This document shows, piece after piece, positions 17,974-30,912 of a stretch of 64,000 nucleotides of DNA; position 1 is the stretch's first letter; each line of letters opens with the position of its first letter. Under the pieces are notes generated by a model. The model was not told where the DNA came from and ran no database searches. It saw nothing but the letters and a program-made list of their open reading frames with translations. Location: NCBI RefSeq assembly GCF_028369105.1, contig NZ_JAQNDO010000001.1, positions 12,122,501 through 12,186,500 on the forward strand. Direction: 5' to 3'. A program made the translations under genes and the position numbers. Source of the DNA: Polyangium mundeleinium (GTDB lineage: Bacteria; Myxococcota_A; Polyangia; Polyangiales; Polyangiaceae).

Positions 17974-18540
17974 TCAGACCTTGCGTACGCAGCCGCCGCC
18001 CACGTCGAGGAAGCGGCCCCGCCGCAAGGCCGACTCGAGCGCCGCGTCGAGGCCCGTCAGGATCGATCCGCCGCGCTGCAAACGCGCAAACGACAGACCC
18101 GTGTTCGACGCGGCCCAGTAGGCCGCGAAGCGCAAGGCCGCGTCGCGATCGGTCGGCTCGCGGTCGAGCGCGTTCACCAGGCAGAGCGTCCAATCCTCGG
18201 ACGAATAATCCTTCGCGTCGGTACGAATGGCCCGGATCTGGCCGCGCTTCGGCCGATCGAAGCGCCCCGCGCGCAGGCCGTTGTCGATCGCTCGCTCGAC
18301 GGCGACGCGCGCTTTGGCCTTCTTGGCTTCGTCCTCCTCGTCGGCGAGACCGAGCAGGACGAGCGCGTCGAGCGCTTGCCCGACGGCGTCGTCCCTGTCG
18401 AGCGCGCCCTTGCCGAACAGGATCTCGAAGACCCAATCGACCTGCGCGTCGCGGCTTGCGAGCACGAAGCCCGGCTCGCCGTGGTTTTCCGATTCCACCC
18501 GAGGAGAGGCCGACCTTCGCCGATTTCGAGGAGGTGTCAT
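17974..18540 (-). CDS. Hypothetical helical protein
   Basis: About 188 residues from the ATG at 18540; the frame is open to a TTG at 18669, but that upstream part has atypical content. Helical, with an acidic/Lys-rich segment (LLGLADEEDEAKKAKARVAV) and a repeated logic of AL-D-R-D-A helices, resembling small alpha-alpha repeat proteins. No signal peptide. Function unknown. It ends 32 bp before the permease start on the same strand. Confidence 0.5.
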   Translation of the reverse strand: MTPPRNRRRSASPRVESENHGEPGFVLASRDAQVDWVFEILFGKGALDRDDAVGQALDALVLLGLADEEDEAKKAKARVAVERAIDNGLRAGRFDRPKRGQIRAIRTDAKDYSSEDWTLCLVNALDREPTDRDAALRFAAYWAASNTGLSFARLQRGGSILTGLDAALESALRRGRFLDVGGGCVRKV

Positions 18541-18723
18541 TTTGCCCGTTCCAGCCCCGGATCGAGGCCGAGCGAGCGGCGTATGTACTTCGGTGTGGGC
18601 GCGCCGTCGAGCCCCCACGATGCACCCCAGGAAAAAGCTTTCCTTCGCGTCGTCGCGTGATGTGGGCAATATTTCACGGGTTCGGCGCGACGCGCGCCCC
18701 GACCCGGAGGTGCGTCACGGCGA

Positions 18724-19659
18724 ATGGTTTCGCTCGACGTCGCTCGCCTCGTCACTACCCTCGGGCGCGTGGTCGTATCCGGTGGTCAGGGTCAGGGGCG
18801 TTCGCAGTCGTTTCCGTTCCCTACGCGCTTCGCCGCGCTCCGCCGTGGGAACGTCGCTTACTTCGACGCCGGAGAGGGTGAAAGCGTGGTGTTCGTCCAC
18901 GGACTCGTGGGTGATTTCACGCACTTCGAACATCTCATGAAGCCCCTCGCCGGACGATTTCGCCTCGCAGGGCTCGATCTTCCGGGCTGCGGGCTCTCGT
19001 ACAAACCGAGGACGCGAAACACGATCGCGGGATACGCCGATACGCTCCTGGAATGGTTGGATGAGCGTGGGATGCATCGGGTGACGCTCGTCGGGCACTC
19101 GGCCGGAGGGCAGGTCGTTGCACAGGCGGCGCTCCAAGCACCGGATCGGGTCGAGCGGCTCGTGCTGATCGGCGCGGCGGGGATGCGGCGGTACCCCCCC
19201 GGAACGCCGTGGCTCGCCGAGACGCTCCTTCAGCCTTGGCTCCTGTCGCGCACGCTCGACCGGCTCGCGATGCCGATGCTCGACCACGTGTTCGTCGCGC
19301 GAAACGCGTATACCGAGAAATTCGTAAAAGACTCCCTCGACAGACCGATTCACCCGACCATGGATGAAATGGCGAAGGTGTTTCACGACCTGGCAAAGGA
19401 TCTGGTGTCCCCGACGATCCTGGAGAATGCGCACCTCTTCCGCATGCCAGTCCTGGTCGTCTGGGGAGAGCGGGACCGACTGATTCCGCAGGAGAGCGCG
19501 GCCGAGGTGGCAGCCAAGCTACCGAAGGTTATAATGAGAGTCATTCCTGGGTGCGGCCACTTGCCCATGATCGAATGCCCGGACGAGGTCGTCCGGACGA
19601 TCGATGGCTTTTTCGGCTCCGTGATCGTGCCCGAGGTGACGAGGACGGCCCCCGCATGA
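18724..19659 (+). CDS. Alpha/beta hydrolase
   Basis: 311 residues. The oxyanion-hole strand VVFVHGLVGD, the nucleophile elbow GHSAGG (Ser near residue 124), an acid in the WGERDRLIP strand and a late His in GCGHLPMIECP complete the fold's catalytic set. The lid region is hydrophobic. The frame has a ~35-residue N-terminal extension and the true start may be slightly later. Its stop overlaps the acyltransferase start (ATGA), so the two enzymes probably act on related acyl substrates. Confidence 0.85.
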   Translation: MVSLDVARLVTTLGRVVVSGGQGQGRSQSFPFPTRFAALRRGNVAYFDAGEGESVVFVHGLVGDFTHFEHLMKPLAGRFRLAGLDLPGCGLSYKPRTRNTIAGYADTLLEWLDERGMHRVTLVGHSAGGQVVAQAALQAPDRVERLVLIGAAGMRRYPPGTPWLAETLLQPWLLSRTLDRLAMPMLDHVFVARNAYTEKFVKDSLDRPIHPTMDEMAKVFHDLAKDLVSPTILENAHLFRMPVLVVWGERDRLIPQESAAEVAAKLPKVIMRVIPGCGHLPMIECPDEVVRTIDGFFGSVIVPEVTRTAPA

Positions 19660-20534
19660 AATCCGAAGACGCGCAGCATTCGAGCGCGCCGCGAAACTCC
19701 CGAAAATACGGACATACCGTCCCCGAGATCCGGACCGACGTCGTCCGTCGCTCGCACCGCATCATCTCGCGGATCGTGAAATCGTACTTTCGCAGCGAGA
19801 TTCGAGGCGCCGAGCGGCTCCCGTCGTCCCAGACGATCATCGTCTCCCACCACGACGGCGGCGTGCTGCCGATCAATGGCCTTTGCCTCGGCGTCCACTG
19901 GTACGACCATTTCGGCTTCGATCGTCCGCTCTACGTCCTCACGCACGATCTCCTGCACAGCCTGTGGGATCCGTTCTCCCGCCTGCTCGCAGATTCGGGC
20001 CTGCTCCGCGCTGACCGCAACGCCATGGACGCCGTGCTCGAGCGCGGGCAATCCGTCCTGATCTTCCCGGGCGCCGCGCGCGAGTCGTTCCGCCCGTTCT
20101 GGCACCGCAGGAACATCGACCTCGGCGGCCGCAAGGGCTTCATCGCGCAGGCGATCCGTTGGGGGCTGCCCATCACGCCCGTGGTCTCCGCCGGCTCGCA
20201 CGAGACCGTCGTCGTACTGTCGGGTGGCCACGATTTCGCGAAGATGCTCGGCATCCCGAAAATCGTTCGCTCCGCCGATGTATGGCCCCTGCTCGCAGGG
20301 CTGCCGTGGGGCGTGTGGGCGCTGCCGTTCCTGCCGCAAATCCCGTTGCCTGCGAAGATCACGACCGAGGTCCTGCCCCCGATCCACCTCTCCGAAGCGC
20401 TCGGCCGTGACTTGAAGCCCGATCATGCCTCCGATCCGGAGATCGTGCAGGCCGGCTTCGACCTCGTCGTCGGCCGCATGCGCAAGCGCCTCGGCGAGCT
20501 CTACGACGAGCGCAAGTACCCCGTCCTCGGCTGA
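19656..20534 (+). CDS. Acyltransferase of the MGAT/DGAT-like (LPLAT) type
   Basis: 292 residues from the coupled ATG at 19656. SHHDGGVLPING is the His-x-x-Gly-x-x-Pro active-site form of the MGAT-like lysophospholipid acyltransferase subgroup. FPGAARESFRPFW matches its second conserved block, and PITPVVSAGSHET matches the substrate-pocket block. Likely reaction: acyl transfer from acyl-CoA or ACP to a lysolipid, diacylglycerol or alcohol at the inner membrane. Translational coupling to the hydrolase suggests a lipid remodelling pair. Confidence 0.78.
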   Translation: MKSEDAQHSSAPRNSRKYGHTVPEIRTDVVRRSHRIISRIVKSYFRSEIRGAERLPSSQTIIVSHHDGGVLPINGLCLGVHWYDHFGFDRPLYVLTHDLLHSLWDPFSRLLADSGLLRADRNAMDAVLERGQSVLIFPGAARESFRPFWHRRNIDLGGRKGFIAQAIRWGLPITPVVSAGSHETVVVLSGGHDFAKMLGIPKIVRSADVWPLLAGLPWGVWALPFLPQIPLPAKITTEVLPPIHLSEALGRDLKPDHASDPEIVQAGFDLVVGRMRKRLGELYDERKYPVLG

Positions 20535-20538
20535 TTCT

Positions 20539-21099
20539 TCAGCGCTTGCGTGGCGAGCACCACTCGCGGCGGAGCAAGCCGTAGACGCACTGATCGATGC
20601 GGCGGCCGTGGATCATGAAATGCTCGCGCAGCGTGCCCTCGTGCACGAAGCCGAGCTTCTCCGCGAGCTTGCGCGAGGCGCGGTTCGGCTCGCTGATGAA
20701 CGCGTAGAGCCGCGCGAGGTCCGTCTGCTCGAAGACCCGATCGACGAGCGCCGCCACCGCCTGCGTGGCGATGCCCCGCCGATGGTGGGCCTGCGCGACG
20801 TGGTAGGAGAGCTCGGCATGGCCGAGGCGAAAGCTCGGCCGCAGGATCGAGACGATCCCCACGCACTCCTCCTGCCACTGCACGATCCAGCGATGCTCCT
20901 GCTTCTCGGGATCCGCGAGGTCCGGCGTCGACGCAACGAGGCGGCGGCGCAGCGCATCCACCGACCAGGGCTCGATCGGCATGTGACGCTGGGCGTGCGC
21001 CTCGCTCCGCCAGCCGAACCACAGCGGCGCATGCGCGGCGCGCGGCGGCACGAGCTGGACCTGGGAAGCACGCGGGACCGCAGAGATGGACATCGTCAT
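20539..21099 (-). CDS. GNAT acetyltransferase, RimJ/RimL-like
   Basis: 186 residues from the ATG at 21099 (ATG 21093 is possible). The acetyl-CoA loop HHRRGIATQAVAALVD (motif A, R/Q-x-x-G-x-A/G) and the C-terminal NRASRKLAEKLGFVHEGTLRE segment are typical of Acetyltransf_3 enzymes, which acetylate protein N-termini or small amines. Single gene converging on the acyltransferase. Confidence 0.82.
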   Translation of the reverse strand: MTMSISAVPRASQVQLVPPRAAHAPLWFGWRSEAHAQRHMPIEPWSVDALRRRLVASTPDLADPEKQEHRWIVQWQEECVGIVSILRPSFRLGHAELSYHVAQAHHRRGIATQAVAALVDRVFEQTDLARLYAFISEPNRASRKLAEKLGFVHEGTLREHFMIHGRRIDQCVYGLLRREWCSPRKR

Positions 21100-21258
21100 C
21101 GCAAGAAACGCGGTGGGGGTCCGGAGAGGCGCGATGCTAAGGGCAGTCGCCTTCGCGCGCAATGGGCGCAGTAACGTTCAAGACGATCCTTCTCGAATCC
21201 CACGTTTCACGATATCTCTCGGGGCTGTTCGAATCCTTCAAAAACCCGGGAGCTTGCC

Positions 21259-22449
21259 ATGTTCACCCGCGTTCGGCCTCGTCGCACATTGCGTCTCTCT
21301 GTCATCGCGTCCACTGCCCTGGCAGGTGGTGCGCTCACTCTCCTCGGCGCGTCGCTCTTCGGATGCGGCACCGATACGTCTGGCGTGTTTCAGACCGGCG
21401 GGAGCGCCGGCGCAGGAAACAACACGAACACGGGCTCCGGCGGCTCGGCCGGGGCCGGTGGGCAAGCCGGTGGGGGCGGGCAAGGCGGCAACGGCGGCGG
21501 GCAAGGCGGCGCGGGCGCCGGGATGACCGGGTCCGAGGACTGCCTCGACGGCAAGGACAACGACGACGACGGCGATGTCGACTGCGAGGACGACGATTGC
21601 ACGGCAGGGTTTACCTGCGTGGACGAGGCGCCCTCGGGGTGGTCGTACGCGTGGACCGCGGAAGGGGACACGCCGCCCCCGTCCTGCGGGAACGGCCCTG
21701 CGCCCGAGGAGCTCTTCACGGATCCCGCGGGCGCAGCCGCGTGCTCGGCGTGCACCTGCGGGGATCTGCAAGGCGCGGCGTGCTCGATGCCGGGACTGCA
21801 ATGTCATCCGAACTCGAACAGCTGTTTCGGCGGCGGCGAGAGCTGGACGAGCGCGTTCCAGAACGGCGCCACCTGCGTGAAACCGACGGACCTGCTCGGC
21901 TTCGCAGGCCTGCTCTCCTGCCGCCTGAACGGGAGCGCGATGGTGACCACGCCCGGGATCTGTCCGCCGTCCGCGAGCGATTTCCAGAACAAGGAGCCCT
22001 TCGCCGGACGGATCCTCGCGTGCGCCGCGAAGACCTCGAACGGCGGATGCGGCGCCGGCGCGGCCTGCGCGCCGAAACCCGCCATGGACACGGAGAGCCT
22101 GTGCATCCGGCAGGAAGGCGATCACGCCTGCCCCGACGGCTTCAGCCAGGTCGTGAGTTACAAGAGCGCCACGGACACGCGCGCGTGCAGCGCGTGCTCG
22201 TGTGCGCCCCCGACGACGTGCACGGGCGGGCAGTATCGCTTCTTCGACTACGACATGTGCACGGAGGGCGGCGACAATCCCATCGCCGTCGACAGCAACA
22301 CGTGCAGGAACGTGGGCGCGTCGCTCGACTCGAACACGTGGTCGATCCAGCAAGTCCTGGCCACGCCGAGCGGCGTCTGCACCGCCACGGGCGGCCAGCC
22401 GATCGGCGAGCTCAGCCCGGAAGGCGCAGTGACCTTCTGCTGCAAGTGA
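21259..22449 (+). CDS. Cys-rich secreted lipoprotein, myxobacterial family
   Basis: 396 residues. The signal peptide ends in LGASLFGC, a plausible lipobox. A Gly/Asn/Ala linker (~50-95) leads to an Asp-rich block, CLDGKDNDDDGDVDCEDDDC, which looks Ca2+-binding, and then a Cys-rich domain. The C-terminal pattern (CIRQEGDHACP...ACSACSCAPPTTCTGG...SGVCTATGG...FCCK) recurs in the lipoprotein encoded at 38455-39545. Surface-exposed with many disulfides; function unknown. A strong terminator follows. Confidence 0.7.
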   Translation: MFTRVRPRRTLRLSVIASTALAGGALTLLGASLFGCGTDTSGVFQTGGSAGAGNNTNTGSGGSAGAGGQAGGGGQGGNGGGQGGAGAGMTGSEDCLDGKDNDDDGDVDCEDDDCTAGFTCVDEAPSGWSYAWTAEGDTPPPSCGNGPAPEELFTDPAGAAACSACTCGDLQGAACSMPGLQCHPNSNSCFGGGESWTSAFQNGATCVKPTDLLGFAGLLSCRLNGSAMVTTPGICPPSASDFQNKEPFAGRILACAAKTSNGGCGAGAACAPKPAMDTESLCIRQEGDHACPDGFSQVVSYKSATDTRACSACSCAPPTTCTGGQYRFFDYDMCTEGGDNPIAVDSNTCRNVGASLDSNTWSIQQVLATPSGVCTATGGQPIGELSPEGAVTFCCK

Positions 22450-22482
22450 GCCCGGCTTTGGAAGGATGAACGGGGGGAAGGA

Positions 22483-22513
22483 GGGGCTCGGCGCGGAAGG
22501 CCGAGCCCCTTTT
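22483..22513. terminator. Rho-independent terminator between convergent genes
   Basis: A 10-bp perfect stem (GGGGCTCGGC / GCCGAGCCCC), 7-nt loop and TTTT on the plus strand. It ends the Cys-rich lipoprotein transcript and may also block the converging surface-protein transcript. Confidence 0.85.
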
Positions 22514-22521
22514 GCCTTGTG

Positions 22522-26463
<3,942 letters not shown>

Positions 26464-26580
26464 TCATCCTCTCCAAGCAATCGGATGGTCACCTTGGTTA
26501 TGTTCAAGTTTCGTACCAGCAGTGGATGCGCGCGTCATCCCCAAGAACCGCGCACTCTTCCTCGATGAAGAAAGATTCAT

Positions 26581-26602
26581 ATCGATGCCTGTAGGCATCG
26601 AT
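26581..26602. promoter_or_regulatory. Perfect 10-2-10 palindrome between divergent genes
   Basis: ATCGATGCCT-GT-AGGCATCGAT lies 118 bp upstream of the surface-protein start and 77 bp upstream of the histidine phosphatase start. Perfect symmetry over 20 bp in a divergent promoter region suggests a dimeric repressor or activator site. Confidence 0.45.
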
Positions 26603-26678
26603 CCTGTGCGGCCCGTGGTCCTCACCCCGCGCAGAGGCGTTATGCTCGCCGCGCGCCACAGGGCAACGTTCTCATACC

Positions 26679-27302
26679 ATGCACATCGAACTCATCATCG
26701 TTCGCCACGGCCAGTCGGAGGGAAACCGTGATCGTGTCTTCACGGGGCACGGTCCCTCACCGCTCACCGAACGCGGCCGTCGCGAGGCTGACGCCGTCGC
26801 GCGGAAGATCGCAGAGAAGCCAGTCTCGGCGATCTTCGCGAGTGACCTGCCGCGCGCCCTGGAGACAGCAGCGCCCCTCGTCGAGAAGACAGGCGTAGAG
26901 CTCGTCGCGGATCCCGCCCTGCGGGAGCGCAACTTCGGCGATCTGACGGGCACCTCGTTCGCCGACATCGAAGCACGCCACCCCGACGTGTGGCGGGCGC
27001 TGCTCGCGCGTGACCCGCTCTTCCGCCCGCCCGGCGGCGAGTCGAACGCCGACTGCCGGGCCCGGATCGCAGGCTTCGTCGAGGCCCTCTTCGCCCGCGG
27101 CGCCGAGGGTCGGATCGTGCTCGTGAGCCACGGCGTCGCGATCAACCAGCTCCTCTACCACCTGCTCGGCGTGCCGGTCGAAGCGCCGCCGCCGGTCGTC
27201 TTCCGCGTGGACAACTGCTCGGTCCAGCGCGTCGAGCGCCACGACGACACCGTGCGGATCGTCTGCATCAACGACCGCAGCCACCTCGAAGGTTTGACCT
27301 GA
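26679..27302 (+). CDS. Histidine phosphatase family protein
   Basis: 207 residues. RHGQSEGN is the phosphohistidine loop and LVSHGVAIN carries the second catalytic His; Arg and Glu (LRERNFGDLTG) complete the pocket. Such proteins dephosphorylate small metabolites (CobC/GpmB/SixA-like); which substrate is not decidable here. No cobalamin genes adjoin it. Followed by a hairpin shared with the converging gene. Confidence 0.85.
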   Translation: MHIELIIVRHGQSEGNRDRVFTGHGPSPLTERGRREADAVARKIAEKPVSAIFASDLPRALETAAPLVEKTGVELVADPALRERNFGDLTGTSFADIEARHPDVWRALLARDPLFRPPGGESNADCRARIAGFVEALFARGAEGRIVLVSHGVAINQLLYHLLGVPVEAPPPVVFRVDNCSVQRVERHDDTVRIVCINDRSHLEGLT

Positions 27303-27310
27303 AAACGATA

Positions 27311-27344
27311 CGGGCCCCCGGACGAACGCTCGTCCGGAGGCCCG
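27311..27344. terminator. Hairpin between convergent genes
   Basis: A strong GC stem (CGGGCC and CCGGACGA arms with one bulged base) spans the 64-bp gap. On the minus strand it is followed by TATCGTTTTC, so it best serves the DUF4360 gene; the plus-strand side has only a weak T-tract. Confidence 0.6.
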
Positions 27345-27366
27345 TGGTTCGTTCACGAGAAGCGCG

Positions 27367-28002
27367 TCAGCACTTGCGCCACGCGAGACCGTACGTCTGC
27401 CGCACGACGAGGCTGAGCGTGTCGAGGGTCATGAGACCGCTGCCCGCGCGGTTCGCGAGCGTCGAGACGGCCGCCTGCGTGTTGATGTTGAGCGGACGGG
27501 TCGCGCCGCACGGCGACCACACCGCGGCCTCGAGCGCGAGGTTGTCGCGGCGGAAGTAGTTCTCCGAGAAGGGCCCGACGATCTTCGTGCGGAACGTGTA
27601 CCCGAAGCCGCCGGTGAAGTAGTAACTCGACGTCTGCGTCCCGACGACGGCCGCCTGAAGGTCGGCGTAGCCGCGGTAGTCGCCCGAGACGAGCGAGAAG
27701 CTGTAGCCTTGCGGGAAAGCCAGATCGACCGTGATCTGACAGAACTTGCGCGCCTCGCTCGGCAACCCGACCTGGCTCGCCTCGGCGGTGAACGCCCCGA
27801 AGATGAGTTCCAGGGCCTTGCGGTCCTCGGAAAGGGTGCCGGCGACCGAGCTCTGCGGGCAACCTGTCCCGTTGTACACGAGCCCGCGGATCTGGACGCC
27901 CTCGGGTGCGTCGACGAGGTCGTAGGGCTGTGCATCGGCCTGCGAAGAGATGCCGAGGACTGCCGAACTGGCCGCGACGAGCGCAACGAGCAGCTTCTTC
28001 AT
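27367..28002 (-). CDS. Secreted DUF4360-family protein
   Basis: 211 residues from the ATG at 28002, preceded by a good GGGGGT ribosome site. Signal peptide ends ISSQADA. The mature protein shows the DUF4360 pattern: NGTGCPQSSVAG, FGAFTAEAS, FCQITVDLAFPQGYSF, then GDYRGYADL and SSYYFTGGFGYTF. The family consists of small secreted beta proteins of unknown role found in myxobacteria and fungi. Confidence 0.78.
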   Translation of the reverse strand: MKKLLVALVAASSAVLGISSQADAQPYDLVDAPEGVQIRGLVYNGTGCPQSSVAGTLSEDRKALELIFGAFTAEASQVGLPSEARKFCQITVDLAFPQGYSFSLVSGDYRGYADLQAAVVGTQTSSYYFTGGFGYTFRTKIVGPFSENYFRRDNLALEAAVWSPCGATRPLNINTQAAVSTLANRAGSGLMTLDTLSLVVRQTYGLAWRKC

Positions 28003-28244
28003 TCTGATACCCCCCTTGTTCGATCGCTCGCGGGTGACGACCCGCGGCGGTGCATGGGCACGACGAAAGCGCAGGGGTCCGCCCAGACCGCCCCCGCCGT
28101 GCCGTCCGCTGGCGAACCTGTGGAGGCGAGCAGGCAGCCGCAAGCCTCGGACGGCGCTCGCCGCGCGCTTCCTTTCCCGCGTTTTCGAAGGCGCCGGCCT
28201 CAGCCCCGGCCGTCTCCGGGAGGGAGAGGGGAATGGAAAACGAA

Positions 28245-28277
28245 AAACGCCGTGTTCCAGACTGGAACACGGCGTTT
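28245..28277 (-). terminator. Rho-independent terminator of the tRNA transcript
   Basis: A 16-bp perfect inverted repeat (AAACGCCGTGTTCCAG and its complement, one central base), with TTTTTCGTTTT following on the minus strand. It sits 24 bp beyond the tRNA 3' end. Confidence 0.9.
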
Positions 28278-28300
28278 CTTTTCGCTGCGGGTCTTCTTTG

Positions 28301-28373
<73 letters not shown>

Positions 28374-28389
28374 GTCAGCGACTCGCGGG

Positions 28390-28417
28390 ACTCTACTGAT
28401 AGAGCTTCGCGAGTCAA
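28390..28417 (-). promoter_or_regulatory. tRNA promoter, TTGACT-16-TAGAGT, flanked by an 8-bp inverted repeat
   Basis: On the minus strand TTGACT (28417-28412) and TAGAGT (28395-28390) are 16 bp apart, with the tRNA starting 16 bp further on. GACTCGCG (28380-28387) and CGCGAGTC (28408-28415) form a perfect inverted repeat around the -10 region. Confidence 0.5.
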
Positions 28418-28445
28418 GACGAAAGTTTTCGTTTCGGCCGTTCGG

Positions 28446-30476
28446 TCAGCCCCCAGGCCTCGGCTGGCTGCGAGCGGCGGGGTTCTCGAAGGAGAACAGC
28501 TTGTTCTTCTCCAGCTTGTACGACGCGGTCTTGCCGAAGGGCGGGTTCATGTCCTGCACCCAGTACACGTCCCCCGAGACGATCGTGTCCTCCGGGCGCC
28601 CCGTGCGCTCCGGGTAGCGGTAGATGAAGTCCCGCATCGCGTCCCGGTACGCCGTGTTCGCCGGCAGGTGCATGCGGTTGAAGTAGTCGCTCCAGATCTG
28701 GTTGTACCGGAGGCTCTGCGCCTTCGTGAGGTCGAACTCCGGCGGCTTGCCGGTGAACGGGTCGATCGAGCGGCCGTCGACGGTCTTCGCGTCGACCACG
28801 ATCGTGCCGTCGTCCATCACGGGGTTCGGCGAGAACATGAACCAGCCCTGGAGGTACCTCATCTTCTGCGCGAGCACGCGCAGCGGCTCCGGGTGCGGCA
28901 CCTTCACGCGGCGGTTGATGACCCAGAGCTCGACCATCGCCTGGTTCACCGCGCCCGCGAGCATCGCGACGACCGCGAGCTCGCGCAGCGTCACGACGAA
29001 GCGCCCCACCTTCCGGCGAAGCGGCGAGGGCTCCGTGACGATCACCGCGCCCGGCGCGCGCGGGACACGCAGACCGAAGATCCGCGACACGTCGCGCGCC
29101 GTGACGGCCTTCCAGATCGCGTCGACGAGGTGCGAGAAACCAGGCACGCGGAGCAGCCAGGCGATCGTGGGGCCGAGCGGCAACGCGGCGACGATGTCGG
29201 CGAGCGCGGCGCTCCGTTCGAGGCGCGCGTGGTCCTTGGGATGCTCGACGGTGATGCCCCGCGTCAGGCCCTCCTCGGCGCGGAACGTGAGCAGCTCGTA
29301 GAGGTCGAGGCGCTTCAGCACGCGGCAGAGCCAGAGCGAGGCGCCGGACGAGGCGTCGAAGAGGACGACACGCGCGCGGTGGGCGCGGCGCATCGTGCGC
29401 GTCGCGAGGTCCCAGTCGTCGGAGGTGAAGAGCAGCGTGGAGAAGACGCACATGGCCCAGGCGAAGGGACCGAGGACGAACGTCGCGCCGAAGCCGATGT
29501 GGAGGATGCACATGAGCGCGACGGCGAGCCTTCGGGCCCAGGCGCGGCCGAGCGGCGAGGCGAGGCAGATCGGGATCGTGGCCTCGGCCATCAAGACGAA
29601 CTTCGTGCCCACGATGATGAGCGCCGGCGGGACGAGGCCCCGCACGGCCGCCACGATCGGGGTGACCATGCGGTCGACCCAGAGCACGTAATGGACCGCG
29701 GTACCGTTTTTCCAGGCCGCCCCGGTCTTGTGAATGACGTTGAAGTAATAAATGGCGATGATCTGGAGGAGGATCACGCCGGCCACGAGCGAGACGTGGG
29801 GCGCGAGTCGCCGCGGATCGATGACGTTCGTGCGGTCGTTGAGCTCGTCCGCGTTCGCCTCTTTGCGGCGGCGCATCGAGTCGAGCAGGGCGTCGACGGA
29901 GAAACGGTCCCCCATCGGGAGGAACGCGGTCCACATCACGAGGAGGTTGAAAACGACGTATCCGCCATTCTCGATGAGGAGGATGCGGCCATTCATGCTG
30001 GCCACGAAGATCGCGGCGAGCGCGTGGGCGATACGCGTCTTGTAGCCGACGAAGACGCAGAGGAACGTGACGAGGAGGACCGCCCAGAGGGCCCATAACT
30101 CCGGGGCGGTGGAGAAGGCATTGAAGAGGGTGAACGCGCCCCAGGCCTGCGGGCGGAAGAGGTTCAGGTGCGTCGGCAGGACCCCCTTGTCGGAGTACAT
30201 GTGGAGCCAGTCCGGCGTGCGCCGGATGAGGTCCGTGACGAGGAGGAAGCCGAGCATGAGCCGGGCGAAGCCGAGGGTCCGCCGGTCGATGGTGAGGTAG
30301 ACGTCGCGGAAGATCGTCCAGTAGCCCTGGAGGTGCCACGAGAGCCACCCGAGCCCCGTCGGCTTCTCGGCCGCGCCTGCGGGCGTGTCTTCTACAGAAG
30401 GCTCTTCCGGCGCTTCTTCGAGGGCCTCGGAGGCCGTGCTTGCGTCGATGGGCGGCTGGCCGGTAGCGGAGCTCAT
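28446..30476 (-). CDS. HTTM-domain integral membrane protein
   Basis: About 676 residues from the ATG at 30476, chosen because GGGGGAGCG lies eight bases before it. After an acidic 45-residue leader, ~10 hydrophobic segments carry the HTTM (horizontally transferred transmembrane) pattern also found in vitamin K-dependent gamma-carboxylase: LGFARLMLGFLLVTDLIRR, LFNAFSTAP, NGRILLIENGGYVVFNLL, YYFNVIHKTGAAWKNGTA. The C-terminal ~170 residues are soluble (FMFSPNPVMDDGTIVVDAKT). True carboxylase activity is unproven for HTTM proteins. Confidence 0.8.
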   Translation of the reverse strand: MSSATGQPPIDASTASEALEEAPEEPSVEDTPAGAAEKPTGLGWLSWHLQGYWTIFRDVYLTIDRRTLGFARLMLGFLLVTDLIRRTPDWLHMYSDKGVLPTHLNLFRPQAWGAFTLFNAFSTAPELWALWAVLLVTFLCVFVGYKTRIAHALAAIFVASMNGRILLIENGGYVVFNLLVMWTAFLPMGDRFSVDALLDSMRRRKEANADELNDRTNVIDPRRLAPHVSLVAGVILLQIIAIYYFNVIHKTGAAWKNGTAVHYVLWVDRMVTPIVAAVRGLVPPALIIVGTKFVLMAEATIPICLASPLGRAWARRLAVALMCILHIGFGATFVLGPFAWAMCVFSTLLFTSDDWDLATRTMRRAHRARVVLFDASSGASLWLCRVLKRLDLYELLTFRAEEGLTRGITVEHPKDHARLERSAALADIVAALPLGPTIAWLLRVPGFSHLVDAIWKAVTARDVSRIFGLRVPRAPGAVIVTEPSPLRRKVGRFVVTLRELAVVAMLAGAVNQAMVELWVINRRVKVPHPEPLRVLAQKMRYLQGWFMFSPNPVMDDGTIVVDAKTVDGRSIDPFTGKPPEFDLTKAQSLRYNQIWSDYFNRMHLPANTAYRDAMRDFIYRYPERTGRPEDTIVSGDVYWVQDMNPPFGKTASYKLEKNKLFSFENPAARSQPRPGG

Positions 30477-30600
30477 GGGGCGCTCCCCCATTAGCGCGAA
30501 TTTCGAGCCGCCGCACCTCTTCCCTTCCCCTCCCCTTCCCGGGCATGGCCGTTTGCGTTAGGCTCGGCGCGCCCGTGGGTATCCAGCGCGGGGCTATCGC

Positions 30601-30879
30601 ATGCTAGACGCTACGGAACGGAAGACCCTGGCCTGGTGCACGTTCATCGCAGGGGTGTTATGCCTGATCCCCGGCGAGACGCCCCGCGGGCCGCGGGTAT
30701 GGGACTTCGCGCGGCAGGTCCTCCTCGACCGGCTGCTGGACCATCGAGCCACGCAGATCGCGTGGGCGCTTTGTGCGATCTGCGTGATCCATCATCTGTG
30801 GAAATGTCGGACCGAAGCGGTTTCCCCGCCTGCCGCCCCCGCGCCACCCGCGGAGAGCGCTCGAACGGACGGGGCGTAG
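30601..30879 (+). CDS. Small two-helix membrane protein
   Basis: 92 residues with hydrophobic segments at ~10-24 (LAWCTFIAGVLCLIPG) and ~50-66 (ATQIAWALCAICVIHHLW), then a Pro/Ala-rich tail. Divergent from the HTTM gene with a ~125-bp spacer. No known family. Confidence 0.45.
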   Translation: MLDATERKTLAWCTFIAGVLCLIPGETPRGPRVWDFARQVLLDRLLDHRATQIAWALCAICVIHHLWKCRTEAVSPPAAPAPPAESARTDGA

Positions 30880-30912
30880 CGGGGGGATCTCGGTTGGTTC
30901 TTGACAAGTCGG

